A DNA stretch of 64,000 bases from Agelaius tricolor. Lineage: Eukaryota; Chordata; Aves; Passeriformes; Icteridae. Made by a program: the position numbers and the translations under genes. Below the pieces are notes generated by a model. That model did not search any database. It had not been told where the DNA came from and saw only the letters and a program-made list of their open reading frames with translations. The stretch lies in the NCBI GenBank assembly GCA_023055355.1, contig JALJCS010000001.1, forward strand, positions 98,441,381 through 98,505,380, in the 5' to 3' direction. Positions 1 through 12,600 of this stretch are shown here, in pieces; the first letter of the stretch is position 1, and every line of letters begins with the position of its first letter.

Positions 1-2141
1 GGTGGGTGAGTGAAAGGAAATGACAGAGATGTACTAATTTATATAGCTATCTACCACCTTATCCAAAAAGGCCAATAAATAAAAGGAATTAACCCAAACA
101 CACTGTAGAGCATCTACTCCAAATGTACTAGACCTCCTGCTAAGAGCCATAGGTTTTTGTCTCTCATAAATTCTGGCAATGTTCTCTGTCCTCTGCTGCC
201 AACAGTGTCTGATTGCACTGAAATATTTTCCCCCTCTATTTCTCCCTTTCTTTCTCTCTTTTGCCTTTCTCTCTTCCTTCCTGTATGCACACTTGAATCT
301 GTTATTTCACTGTTGTTAAGCAGTGAATCCTAGACCTTTTATTGGAGTGATATAACCAAAAATTTCGGGTGAATGATTTATTGTTCTGTTCTTGCTGAAC
401 ATTGCTGACTGTTATCACAGTAAATGTAAGTAGTGTCACTGAAGTCAGCAGATCTATGCAGAATTAATCAGTATGGATTCTGGTCCTGAGAGTCATAATT
501 GATAAAGTCGTTTGTGTGCTTGAAGCAAGTCGTGAATGGATGTCTCAGTATAGGTTCCTTAAAACTGGCTTAACTGTACATTTAATTAATTTTAGAGCGT
601 GTCACCTTCACACAGAGCAACTCAGCTCCAAAATATATTTGGTCTTGGTAAAGGTATTTGTAATGTGATTATTCATAAACTTTATTTTTGTTTATTAGTA
701 TTAGATTTTTGTCTGTGCTTTATATTTTGTGTATTAAATACCAGGCTTTTAAAAATAAGTAGGTTACCTTGCAGAAGGGAAGCCAACAAATAGCTGTAGT
801 TTCAAACACTTCACTGTGCTGTATATTTAAAAATGACACGGGGTTAAAAAAACCAGTAGCCTGTTTTCAGTGCCATGCTTAGATATGAACATATTTCTAT
901 TTTATACCCATCTTAAATATGTGAGAGAAAGATACTGAGAAATACTTAATGATGAAACTACTAAAACATGGTATTCAAATATACTGACAAGAAGCTGTTC
1001 TAATCTCTTTTCTTTCTTTCTTTTATATGCTCCCTCTGGCTTCTTCTCTCTTTGTATATTTTAATACAATACTTTCATCCCATTTACACAGCCTCGCCTA
1101 ATCTTTTTTCTTATATAGTTCTTGCACTCATTTTTCTCTCTCAACCATATATTTCTATGTCTTTTTTCTCTTCTATGTATTCAGTATTTCTTCTCATGCT
1201 TCTCTTATGCCTGTGCTACTCGCTTCCTATAAACATCTATATTGTTGGACTGTTTTTTATATTCTAATTTTATCATCTATTATTGCTCTTTGAATTCAAT
1301 TCCCAAAGTATTGTGTCAAGTACTGGAAATACAAAGCTCAAGTACAAAGTTCAAAATACAAAGTACTGGATTAAAGTTCAAGGATATTGCTTATTTAAAC
1401 AGCAACTTTCTTAAGTTACCAAGAGCATCTGACAGTGAAGATCAAGATTCCTTCCTTGGCTGTTCCTACAAGATGGAAGTATTTCTCAGTCTCTTGCTCC
1501 CCACGATTCCTCAGAAAACTGTCCCATTAATGGGATATGCATTGGAATCCATCTACCCAATTTTGGACTGACTGCTAAAATGGAGATAGATGGACATCCG
1601 AAATGCAGATGTGTATATCTGTGCTGCTTATTCCTCTGGTATGGTCAACAAATAGAAAGAGGTGATTCTAATAATGTTTTTTTAATTGAATCTTGCTCTG
1701 GATCTTAGAAGTAAGTTAGCTGATTCACATGCTGATAGTTATTCTTTTCCCTGTTCTGATGTAAATTTCTGAGGCTGTGCGAGATAAACCTTATTTCTCA
1801 TAGTGGACTGATAAAATTAATTCTCCGTTTGACTTCCCAGTTTCTTTGGGTATCCCTTAAATCTGTTTTTGTGTCTAATTTGAATGGAAGTCAGGCCTTT
1901 TATAAAATTTCTCTGCTAGGCACTTGCTATTTGTAACAAGACATACTTAAGTTGTGCCTTTGAACCCATCAAGGAAGGTCTCTGATGCAAGATCCAGTCC
2001 TTTCAGTCTGGGGGTGAAGACGTATCCTCCTAAGTCCTAGTAAGCAATCATAAGAATGTCCACATCTGTCTCCATGTCTTTTCCTTCAGCAGCATAGTTT
2101 TTCTGACCCTGTTTCCATCTTCACTTTCCACCCTGTATCTC
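1..2141. other. AT-rich non-repetitive DNA
   Basis: No gene or interspersed repeat is recognisable. Open frames (for example near 599, 1052 and 1242) are short, low in complexity and rich in Leu/Phe/Ser, as expected from T-rich DNA read by chance. Pyrimidine-rich stretches lie at 226-283 and 1005-1050. Confidence 0.6.
226..283. repeat. Pyrimidine-rich tract
   Basis: An almost pure C/T run on the plus strand, an irregular mix of TTTC and CTCC words with only a few purines. It is ordinary low-complexity DNA and is not placed before an exon that I can support. Confidence 0.7.
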
Positions 2142-2560
2142 TTGGTGTTTCCAGTGGGACCACACCAAGCTGGCCTAGGGCATCAGCGCAGCAGTGGGAT
2201 CACACTCTCATGTCCTCCTGCAAGATGCCTGTCTGCATGTCTGAGAGCAGGCTGTGTTCTGATGACTCCTGGCCCCAGGAAGCAGAGAGGTGCAGGCAGG
2301 GGGCTGCTTGCCAGCTTTATGCCTGGCAGAGACCCAGGGCAGTGCTGAGGCTGAGGCAGGAGCTCTGTCTTGCTGCAGTGCTTGCAGCCGCCCTCCTCCA
2401 GCATGGCAGCTGTACATGGCTAAAAACCACCACCCCCTTCCTGCACCTAGCTGCTGTCAGCCACTGGCTTGGAACGCTGTAGGCAGTCCAGTCTGTGCTC
2501 TGGGATCCTCCATGCCTGGAAACAATCTGCCACCACAGCCCTGCTTGTAAATTTTTAGTG
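2142..2560. other. GC-rich block of unknown origin
   Basis: This stretch is clearly richer in G and C than its surroundings, with many CAG/CTG and CCTCC words and few CpG. Several overlapping frames stay open on both strands (for example 2210-2482 plus, 2317-2571 minus), which usually reflects a lack of A/T-rich stop codons, not coding. The abrupt composition change suggests an old inserted element such as an LTR remnant, or a processed fragment. I could not match it to the LTR families seen elsewhere in the window. Confidence 0.4.
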
Positions 2561-2694
2561 CAACACAACAATTACTGAATTCAGGAGGTATGTGGTACAC
2601 TTAAAGTCAGGAATTCACATACCAGTTCCTATGAAGGGTTCTGATACCTACCCTACCAACTGTTGCTGTAGAAGGACTTGCAGGAGTCAATGTC

Positions 2695-2730
2695 TTTTTT
2701 TTTGTTTGGTTTTTTTTTTTTTTTTTTTTT
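2695..2730. repeat. Poly-T tract
   Basis: A run of T with a single GTTTGG interruption near its start. It could be the poly-A tail of a minus-strand retroposed sequence, but the DNA beside it does not resemble a known SINE or LINE. Confidence 0.7.
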
Positions 2731-3707
2731 GACTGCTGGTCTGTTAAAAACAGAGATGATATTCTGGGTTCTTTTTTCTTTGCTTGTCTTCATTAATGCA
2801 GTGCTCTTCTGCCTTTTTCTTCTTTCTTGAGTTATTGTCTTCCAACATGTCTTAACAAGTTTCTTTAAAGCTATGAACCCTTTGGGGCCAGAGACATGTC
2901 TTGTTAAAACTTTAGAAGTGGTGTAGAAGTGATTTTTAGTATGCTAGAATGAAATTTAAATATAGATATGAGATATAATAAAACTCTGCACTCACATACG
3001 TGGCCACAGTTGGAAATTTACATTTGAGAGCAGAACAAAAGGGGCACAGTCTGCAAAGGTCAGGCTCGCTAACTATGTATTCAATAATTAGTAATTATCT
3101 TCACATCTTAAATGTAACTGATAGAACTTCACCATAAATTCTTGTTGGGTTTTTTTGTTGGTTTTTTTTTTTTGTTGTTTAAAAGGTTTGGTTTGTGATA
3201 CATTAATGAGTACTTATCCAAACAGCTTATTGATTAATTAACTTTATGGATCTGAATATGCACATTTTCTTCAATCTGATCTTCATTATGGAAAACGCCA
3301 TTGAGTAGTTAACTTTAATATATAGTAACTGCTACTGAGCACTTAGAAATAAGGATGTAGGTGGCATGTCTTGTGAGTTACCAACTGGCATTAATTATGA
3401 AGTTGAACTTTTGCACTGAAGTCCTGCTGCCTCTGTGGTTTTAACATAGAAACCATGTCTCTTATGAAAACATATTTTTAAAATGTTCATGTGAATTTTT
3501 CTCCCTGTTGTATTTTTGGACATGGGATATTAATTAGAAAACTTTAAAATCATAGTTGGTGCAAATAAAGAGGAATAGAAGCAAGTTTAATATATAAGAA
3601 ATCTGAACTGTTTCTATAGGCTCAAAATGAAAAAAAAAAAAGTGTAAAGCTCAGTTATTAATCACATGCATTTTTAACAATAAAATTCCTAATTCTTCTA
3701 CTATTAG
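2731..3707. other. AT-rich DNA, nothing recognised
   Basis: It contains T-rich runs around 3150-3180 and a short A run at 3631-3641. No coding or repeat signal is visible. Confidence 0.6.
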
Positions 3708-4092
3708 GGGAACCTCCCACCAGACCAGAACCTTTTCAAGCCTGGCCTTGAGCACTTCCAGGGATGGGGAGTCCACAACTTCTCTAGTAAACCAGTTCCA
3801 GTGCCTCACCACCCTCTGAGTAAAGAATTTCTTCCTAACATCTAATCTAAGCCTGCCCTCTTACAGTTTAGAACCATTGTTCCTTGTCATGTCACTCTCT
3901 GCCATATAGAAAGTCACTCTCCCTCTTTTTCAAGCCCCCTTAAGGTACTGAAAAGCTGTAATAAACTCTCCCCAAAGCCTTTTCTTCTCCATGCTGAACA
4001 ACCCCAACTCTCTCAGCCTTTTCTTACAGGAATGGTGTTCCAGTCCTGTCATAAACAGTGTCTCTCCTATGGAGTCATTCCAACAGGTCAAC
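3708..4092 (-). mobile_element. CR1 LINE 3' fragment
   Basis: Read on the minus strand this is the C-terminal and 3' untranslated part of a CR1 retrotransposon. Diagnostic phrases on the plus strand include CTTGAGCACTTCCAGGGATG (3748-3767), GTTCCAGTGCCTCACCACC, and CTGAACAACCCCAACTCTC followed by CAGCC near 3993-4018. The terminal CR1 sequence (ATTCTRTGATTCTRTG) is missing, so the extreme 3' end has been lost. It is heavily diverged and non-functional. Confidence 0.9.
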
Positions 4093-7000
4093 AACTTTAT
4101 TTTTCATTTTAAGGAAAGCATTTTCCCCATTTTTATCTTAACTTACTGTGTTTTAAGTTTAAACACTTGCTCACTTGCTTTTTATTCCAGCTGGTTGGTA
4201 ATAAGGTGAACATAAATGTAAAACCTGAGAGTTTGGAGTAAGAAGATGACTATGAAACATACACAGTTTTTATGTTTCCTGACAAATCAGATGGAGAAAT
4301 AAGTGAAGACGGAAATGGACTTGATTGCTTGAAATGAGAAGGGAAATTAAGTAGTTCAGAAATATTTCACCTAAGTAGTTGTGTCAGAATTACTTTTCTT
4401 ACAGCAGCATTTTGCCATTGAGAGCATTCCACATTCAGCCCATGACACAAAATTCTAATTATTGTCCTTCACTGTTTGACTTGACAGTTTCTACTTGACT
4501 AAGCTATAGCAATGGATGAACAAATTGTTGACCATGGAGTTAGTGGAGTGAAGACATACAAGGCTAAACAGCACAGGTGTCTTTAGTCAGAAATAAAAGA
4601 AAAGGAAATTGTTGTAGTGTATCTTATAGTAACAGTTTATAATGCACTGATGAACACACAAACATTTTTAAAGAATTTTGTATACTTATGTACAATTCAA
4701 TTATCTGGAAAGCACTGGATTAGCAGTCTTGGCAACTACTAAATATTTACCCTACTCTGATCACAGCAATGTTTGACTTCTTAAGTATTCCCTGCAGCTG
4801 CAGATGCCCTGTCTTATTACAGTGTTCCTCTCTTAAGCATTTTCGAATGCAATGCCAAAGACACCTGTGTAGCATCTATGTACAGGAAAAAGAGGATCTT
4901 TCAGAAAACTCTGCAGCAGCAGGATTTTGTTTATTGGCCCCTCTTTCCCTTCCCACGCAGCAAATCAACTGGGCCATCCTCCAGGATAATGGCCAGGTTC
5001 CTGTTCCTGACTTTTCCATCCTGAATGTTTCCATTATTTGTGTTTCCACAGCATGGAGGAAAAAAAAAATGAAATATTCTTGACTTTCAGCTTTGTGTGT
5101 CTTCCATGTAAGATGACTCTAAGGAATGGGAATTAACAAGAATTGTCTTTGGACTGAACAGTATCACAGTTAGTCTTCAACACCCTGTATTGATTAGTCA
5201 CTAGGCAGATGTGGATTGCATTCTGCCTCAGGTAAGCATCCCCAATATGCACTTTTACAGATTTGTCTTGGACCAATGTCAAAGTCAGCTTTTGAGAGGC
5301 CCAGCCCTATAATGGGTGAAGAGCCAAGCTACAGGATACATGGTGAGGTAAAAACCACAAATGCAGGAAAAGAAGTTTAAGCACAGGTGAAGGACTTTTA
5401 TTCTTTGCTTGTGATTTTTTCCTTAAAGGAAGTTTAAGGCAGCCCTGTGAAGATTTATTTTTGTGTAAAAAACCTGAATGGACAAATCCTGTCTTGGTTT
5501 GCAGCATTACCTTGAGGAGCAGATTAATTATGACATCCTTTGGTTGATTTTCTGTAAGTTTAGGGTGATTCACCAGCTCTACAAATTAATTCAAGGGCTT
5601 TCTAGCAAGAAACCTGTCTCTTGATTATGTTGACTTCCAATCTTCATCTTTCCCGCTGACTTAGCAGTCAGTGCTCACTCCAGACCTGAAGCTAGATGAG
5701 TTGGTGGAGCCCTCTGTATGATGCCTTGAGCAGCTGCTTTGAAGAACCACAGGGCACTGAGAAGCTGTTCACAAGATCCCAGTAGCCCTTTGTCAGTTCT
5801 TTGGCCGTGAGCTCCATGAGTCACAGTGAAGGTATTTTACTGTACTATATTTCAATTCCCTTCAAAAAAAATAAATTTACACAATACTGTCTCCTAAACT
5901 GACACTATGAAGGAATGCCTTCATTTAAATCTTTTGCTTCCTGCATATCTAGAAGCATATATGGACACACACTTCATCCACATGACCAGTCCAGAAAAGG
6001 ACTTCCTGCCTCATCACTGTTTCCTCTGCCTGGCCTGTGATGTGGCTCTGGGTGTCTGTAAATGGAGCAGCTTTCTAGTCTTTATTCAAAAGAGACAGTA
6101 ATGAGGGTAACACAGGGCATTTTGCTGTGTCTTAGTCATGAAAGGTGGGAGACTGGAGGGTGAGTTAGTGTTCAAGAGCTCAAGTGAGATGAATCTACAG
6201 TCTGTAGATAAAGAATGTCTTCAGTTTCAGACATCACCACCAACAGGCCTTTAGAAGACAGTGGGAAGGGAGAGGCAAAACTCACCAGCACAGGTTTCTT
6301 CCTCTCTGTCAAAGATGCTGGTACAAAATTAAACAGCATCTCCCATGCAGTGATACAGGGTGGATCTCTCAGATATATCCCAGAGCAGGTTTTTAGAGGT
6401 GTGCTGTGAGAGCTTATGGGAGAGATATAATGTCTGAAGACTCCTTTTTTCTGACCTCTGGATGTGCTTGGGATATGCTGGTATGATCATGGAGGCCTGA
6501 ATAGAGCACACCTTATGGGGTTGATTTTTGGAAGTGGTTAAAGCATACCATCACATAGTCACAGACAACTCAGATAATGTACTGTTCTCTATAAAACCCT
6601 CTAATCAGTGATGATACAGGGATAAGGATGAAACACAATGGACAAGGTTGCTTGAGTAATGAATATATGCATCCTCTTTCTCTGAGAGGGCTGCCATTCA
6701 GTTTGAATTAAATGTTCTTTTTCCTCATTTTTCCAGTATTTGGCACAACTCTACCACTGCCAATGTATGTGTCACTGTTCTCTGTTTTATTTTGTGTTAT
6801 GATTATCTCTTTCATAGGAATGAGGGATGGGGAGTGAAAGCAAATCACTAAAGTTCAATTTCATGAGGGAGAAAACATCCAGACACTGTGAATGAAGCAA
6901 AATGAAGGAAACTTGCATTATTTTATCCCCACCACTCCCTTTTCATTGGATCTGTTGATTTTTAAATAGTCTTTCCTTTTTTCCATTTTACTCTACTCTC

Positions 7001-7875
7001 ATGTAAAGTATTTATGATACTACATTGAATAAGCATACCTTTTACAACTATAGGTTTGAAGTGTTTCAAAAGATGTTCCAGTAACTATATTCCGTAGACA
7101 AAAAGATGTTAAATTACTTTGCCAAGTTAACTAAGGAGAGCACAATAATAAAAATGAGAACAGAGAACCTTTTTCTTACTCTATTCTTCAATGACAACCT
7201 GTGGTGCTTTTAGTACAGAACTGTGACAATGGGTGCAGAAAAGCTGGGATGTGTTCATAGATGACATTCAAGAAAATTAAAATTGTTTGTAATAGAAAGG
7301 GAATGAATACCCTGACCTCCTTATACCTTTATGCACATTAAATTTTGTTCATGGGAGTAATTTTTCACAACTCAACAAAGTTATTCATTTGGTACATAAA
7401 ATTAAGCATAGATATAAGTGCCTTCAGGATGAAAGCATTGTGAATAATATTAACATTATCAGAGTTGTTTTCTGGTTTTTTCTGAGATCATACTCTTGAC
7501 TTTTGCTTGTAATTTTTTGCTTTGGTGTTTTTTGGAATTTTTTTTGATTTTGTTTTGTTATTGCCTGCCCTTCATAAGGAACTGTTATAAGGGAACAGCT
7601 AGTCCTTGTCTTCTGTACTAGGTGAATGCAGTTTGATCTGAAACAGATGAAAACAATGAGTGAGTTGAAAAATAAAATGCAGTATGAAAATCCATGAATA
7701 GGGGAAAGTTACAGCATACAGTTAAAACAAATAAGAATCAAAGTCTTTGCTGCCTTCTGTGTAAAGGATAAGTTTTAGTTTAAGTACATAAACACTCAGC
7801 TTTTTTACAGAGCTCTCACTGATGTGTTTTTGCTAATTTGTCTATTTGTACTACTTTAATATATTTTGCAAGCCA
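4093..7875. other. Single-copy DNA, no supported gene
   Basis: Ordinary AT-rich sequence. The 104-codon frame at 4769-5083 and the 88-codon minus frame at 5307-5573 have no family resemblance or flanking splice pattern. The only segment singled out is the broken frame at 4191-4337, listed separately. Confidence 0.5.
4191..4337 (+). other. Exon-like frame interrupted by one stop
   Basis: A polypyrimidine stretch ending TTTTTATTCCAG (to 4190) looks like a splice acceptor. The frame that follows encodes 16 residues (LVGNKVNINVKPESLE), meets a TAA at 4239-4241, and continues in the same frame for 31 residues starting EDDYETYTVFMFPDKSDG, ending at TGA 4335-4337. The acidic, protein-like composition after the stop is unusual for this AT-rich DNA. 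It might be a decayed exon or a chance frame. I do not recognise the protein and see no matching donor. Confidence 0.2.
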
Positions 7876-7958
7876 TTTTTCAAGGTAAAATTTGATATAA
7901 CTAAATTTGATATAACTAAATTTGATATAACAAATATCAAATATTTTACCTTTGAAAA
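7876..7958. repeat. 15-bp tandem repeat inside an imperfect hairpin
   Basis: The unit AAATTTGATATAACT occurs 2.9 times at 7888-7930. The block is bracketed by inverted arms: 7876-7898 (TTTTTCAAGGTAAAATTTGA then TAT) pairs with 7934-7958, apart from small insertions in the right arm. The tandem copies therefore overlap the left arm and fill the loop. The open frames here, with repeated FDIT or LVIS peptides, are artefacts of the repeat. Confidence 0.8.
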
Positions 7959-9510
7959 GATTAAATGTAAGTGGTTTAAAATGGGTAGTTTTAAGGGAAC
8001 ACCATCTGGTACATGGTTATTAAAAAAAAGCCCATGAAAATATTGCATGACAAAATTAATACACAGCTAAATTACCATAAAAACCTAAATTAACAAGCCA
8101 GTTCAAAATGCTGATTATGATTAATTTTCTACATAAGTTTGCATAATTTTCAATCTCTGTTATGACCCCTGGTGAGATGTAGAAGAGATTTTTGTAGGAC
8201 ACAAAATATAGCAATATTTGAGGGGATTAGTAGTACTTGAGGGGATAAGAACTAGTAGAAGTCACTCAGCATTTTTTCTATCAGGTTACTCTATTAATAA
8301 GCATCTATAATAATGAAAGAATTGCAAAATTGGATTTTTGAGGAGGTTAAGTGGGATTTTTATAAGCTCACTTTTTATGAGAGACTTAGAAGTACACTGA
8401 AAGTTATGACAGATATGAAGTTACTATGCATTAATGTTTAATCTAAAATACTGATCAAAATTTCTTAGACATTGCATTTTTGTTGACATTTCATATTACT
8501 CTTGCCTTGGTCACTGAAATCCCATTGCTCTATATCTGTGGTGAATTATGAACAGTCCCTGTAGTATTAGGCTGATTAACTTAACAGGAAGCTATGTGCA
8601 AAATAAGCAAAAATAAATAAATAAGTAAACAAAGTGCACAATCCATCCCTGTCAGCATTCCCAAGACATTAAGTGAAGGACAGTATTGCAATTTCCTAGT
8701 GTCAGCGGTTCTGGTTTTGACAAGGTGCAAACTTTGGTTTGACAGAGATAGTCTTCAAAGCGATACAACAGTTAGCAAATACCCTTATATGTTTGGATTT
8801 CTAGGAAATTGAAGGTCAGTTGTTACAAACTGCTTAGGGAGACAAGCTGACAGGAAGATAAAGGGAGAGCGCTCCGGGAGCCGAAAGATGGAAGCCTTCA
8901 TCCATTCTGAGAGCAGCACATTCCAGTAGAGAGGCTGAAGGTGTGTGCAGTGAGACAGGCAGCTGCTAAGGAAGGCTTCATGAAACTAATACAATTTTTT
9001 CTTCTTGCATGCCAGCTTAACCCACTGTTGTAGCACAGGCCTTGTTCAGTGGTTCAGCGTTTGGAAATGTCCTGCAAAAGTATCAATGCGATGCTGCATA
9101 GGCAAGAGCCTGATAAATGGCTGATATTAGCTTTCAAAGCAAATTTTTATAAACTGGTAAGTATTTGATGTGTTCAGAAAACATGACAGTGAAGCCTAGA
9201 TAATAAATGATGCTAGCAATATAGAGGGTGGGAACCACCCTGGAGGAGTCCAGGCAAAATTGTGTGTCTGATGTCACCTACCCACATTCCTTTGTTTCAC
9301 CTTGTCTCCCTTATATACAAGTCCTTGAACAGGATGTCTCCCTTCCTTGGGCTCCTCTTTTTTTTGGCCATTCACCATAGGGGCAGCCTAAAGTGTACTA
9401 CTTTGGATCTATGTTTTAGATGGCTGAAATGAGGTAGGATAAACCATGTGTAAAGTTCATCAATTCTCTTTCCACAGTCTTCTCTCCTCTCCACTCTGTT
9501 TTTCTTTCTT
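7959..9510. other. Single-copy DNA with a CpG-retaining part
   Basis: AT-rich up to about 8690. The part from about 8700 to 9100 keeps several CpG dinucleotides (for example in GAGCGCTCCGGGAGCCGAAA near 8868) in an otherwise CpG-poor window and leads into the exon-like segment at 9016-9156. A regulatory or transcribed role is possible but not shown. Confidence 0.4.
9016..9156 (+). other. Candidate non-coding exon
   Basis: The segment is preceded by a long pyrimidine stretch ending CTTCTTGCATGCCAG (to 9015) and followed by a near-consensus donor, ACTG|GTAAGTATTTG, at 9157. The 141-bp interval has stops in all three plus frames; the longest stays open for about 38 codons from the acceptor and then meets a TGA. 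It would therefore suit a 5' UTR or lncRNA exon better than a coding one. It retains CpGs at AGCGTTT and TGCGATG. No product is recognised, and both splice signals could be coincidental. Confidence 0.3.
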
Positions 9511-9517
9511 TCTATCC

Positions 9518-9564
<47 letters not shown>

Positions 9565-9590
9565 ATCTATCTATCTATCTATCCATCCAT
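9511..9590. repeat. ATCT tetranucleotide microsatellite
   Basis: About 18 units of TCTA, interrupted once (TATCATCTAT near 9561-9570) and flanked by TTTC and CCAT variants. It is likely to be length-polymorphic. Confidence 0.97.
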
Positions 9591-9632
9591 ATATAATTTC
9601 TATATGGATCTGAAACAGACTTCACTTCACTG

Positions 9633-9646
9633 GTGTGTGTGTGTGT
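9633..9646. repeat. GT dinucleotide microsatellite
   Basis: Seven uninterrupted GT units lie shortly after the ATCT array. Confidence 0.9.
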
Positions 9647-12600
9647 TTATTACATATACAAGCAGATTTGTAGATTTTTTAAGGATGTGATTCAGCCTTG
9701 AAAAAACAACTCTTATTTATATGTGCTATATCTTGTCTGCATATGTGAGAATTTGGAAAGTAAAGAATCACCCTTATCCTTCCCACAAAATTTAAAAATT
9801 CTGTCAGCAAATGTTTTAACAGTTCCCTAATCAGCAGCCTTCTTTCTGTTGGATCAATGGTTAACTGCTCCTCAACTGCTGTAATAAAAATCTGTAGCCT
9901 CTCCCCAAACTGTCACAAGTGTTGTGATCTCTAATTAAGTGTTGCTGGATCTCTAATTAGCTGGGACTGTTTTAAGTTCTGTTTTTCCCCCACAGCCCAG
10001 CTCACAATAAAAATATATAGGTTTTAAATTAAATATACAGGTAAAATACATGAGTAAGAAAATATTTACAGCTCACAGGTAAAAATAAAGCTCTTTCCCT
10101 TTTCCCTTGCTCTTATTTTAATTGCTTTAAAGAGGAGACAGGACTAGGGTTGCCTAACCACTTTTGAGGAGGTGAGCACTGTTTTTGGGGTGTCCTGATG
10201 TGCATTGTCATTATGATTGCACAAAGGTTTAAGAGCAGGGGTGAGGCCCCCTACTTACCACCTGGATGACATTGTTTACACAGTTAAGATGAACCACAGG
10301 TTATCTAAGACTGCATAGCCCATCCTCTGTACTTCAGTCTCATAAATTCAGGAAGGAATAGTGTCATGGTATTTTTACTTTGTAAAAAGGGAAAAAAAAA
10401 GCGCTCTGATCCATAATTTATTTGGGGGTAGTTTTATAGTAATTTTGGCCTGGTTTAGTCAAATTGTGAATTATCTTCTGGGCTTGAAGTTAAAAAAAAA
10501 AAAAGGCAGGTGTGGCTCCAAATGCAGCAGGAATTGGCTACCATTGCAGTCAGAAGGAGCTGAGAGCCAAGACATCTGCTTTCACATCAGTAAAATCCTG
10601 TCTAAGAGGGAGGCATGAGGCTTATAAGTGCTGAAGTAATTGGTAGCTGGAGGCAATGAATTTCGTAGTCTTCCAGAAACGGCATGCTCGTGTAAGAGGC
10701 AGAGCTTCTGGATCCAGGCACCTGTTGAGTTCTGAACTCCACACAAATTTACAGAAGCAATGTGGTTTCAGTTCTGTAGTTTTAATTGTTCTTTCCTACT
10801 GGTGGCAGCACGATGTAAATTCCTGAACTCAATATTGTTGAGGAAACAAACCAGTATGAGGAAACAAACCAGCATGATAAAATGCCTGTGATATTAATAT
10901 AAGGATTCATAAATAACACATTTTTATATTTCAGGTTTCATGACTTGACCCCAAATTCACAAAACACCATACTTTTTGAAATGTATGATTTCTGGAAAAA
11001 TCTAGTTCATTTAATCCTTCCCACCCCATCACCTCCCCATCCCCATTTCTACAGTGGCTGGGATTTCTCTGTGTCTGTTTTATTAGTGCTCTGATTTTAG
11101 CTGGGCTCTGACAATCCTTCCTCTTAGCAGCTCATCTCTGAGGAGGTTACTCGTGGTCTGCTCCAGTGTCTTGGGCATGGTCAGAGAGCTTAGTCTGCTC
11201 ACCTGATACTTCTCAGTGTTCTCACAGTACAGTCAATAGTTGGACTTTTACATAGAAGTGAAGAAGTTAAAACAAACAAGATAATTGTATTTTCAGTAGG
11301 ATGGAGGATCCCTTAAATAAACTAGGTCTTATATTTTAGTTACCAGGGACAACAATTTTAAGTCTTTGCCGTCATTTCAGTCTCTTGTGTTTTTAAAATA
11401 GGATACACTGGGTACAAATCAGTGAATTACATGTTAACTTTTAACATAAGCCCTTGAAAATATCTTTCTTAGTGCAAACCTGATACATGGACTGTTAACT
11501 TTGACAAAATAAGCAAGCAGATTTGGTATGCTTTACAAAATTATGTCTGGTTTCTCATTTATTGCATGATGTACTCTTGACCTGCTAAGACCTGATGGCT
11601 GCCCAAGGGAGGTGATGTTGGATTCACTGACAAGTTGAAAAGAGCTATAGTTTTTCAACAAATTAGTGATTCAGATAATTATTTAGCAAGGTTTACTTAT
11701 TTGCAGCATCTGATGGCTGATCTTGCATACTTTTTTGTTGTTATTTTGGTTCTAAATGTCTCCTTTTCTTCCATTTCCTTGCCTTGCCTTGCCTCTTATG
11801 TTTGTTCAAATCAGTGCATACAAATCCTCACAATTAAAGTCTGTTTTAAAAACATTCACAACATTTTTTTTTTCAAAAGATGTGCACTGCTGAATTGTTT
11901 TTTAACAGCCTATGGTTATAATTATAATCAGTGATAAACAATGCCAAGTGTGGACTACAGGGATGAAAGAGGTCCATCAGTGTATTTTTTACCAGGCATT
12001 TTAACACATAAAGCTTTTGCCTTTATATTTCATCTGAGATTTTGAATTACAATTAGGAAATGCATAATAATTCAGCAGCAGAGTTTACCAGTTCTGCCTG
12101 TTATAGTCCTATTCATATACACACAACTCATGCTATCTTACTCTGTTCTGGAAAATAAAGTGAATATTAACAAATTTTAGTGAATATCTTAAAATAAATT
12201 CTGTTAGAATTATTTGTTGTTCTGGGATTTTGAAACATTTGTGTGGCAGATATCCATATTTTTTCTGTTACAGATGAACAAACTGCATTCATGGTTCAGT
12301 GTGATCCATTCATTGGTTCATGGAGCCCAAAGTCCTTCAGGAAGTGTGACAAATCCACATAATTTCCCTGAATGCTAGGTTGTGCATGTTTTGTATCTGA
12401 TTAAGCTGAAAGATGTATAAAAGAAACATAAAAAAATCCTCATGTATAAAAATCCTCAGACAGCTCCCAATAGCTACATATCTCAGAAATCTCTGGAGCA
12501 TTTTGTTATTCAAAGCAAAATTGGCAGTAATTTACACTCAATAAATTGGTTCCAGATCTGCCTCTTTCAGATGATATCACAAGGACATGGTTTTATGTGA

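Noticed and set aside
12255..12300. Possible MIR/L2-like phrase TTCTGTTACAGATGAACAAA
   Set aside because: The resemblance covers only about 25 bp without the neighbouring consensus words, so chance is the better explanation.
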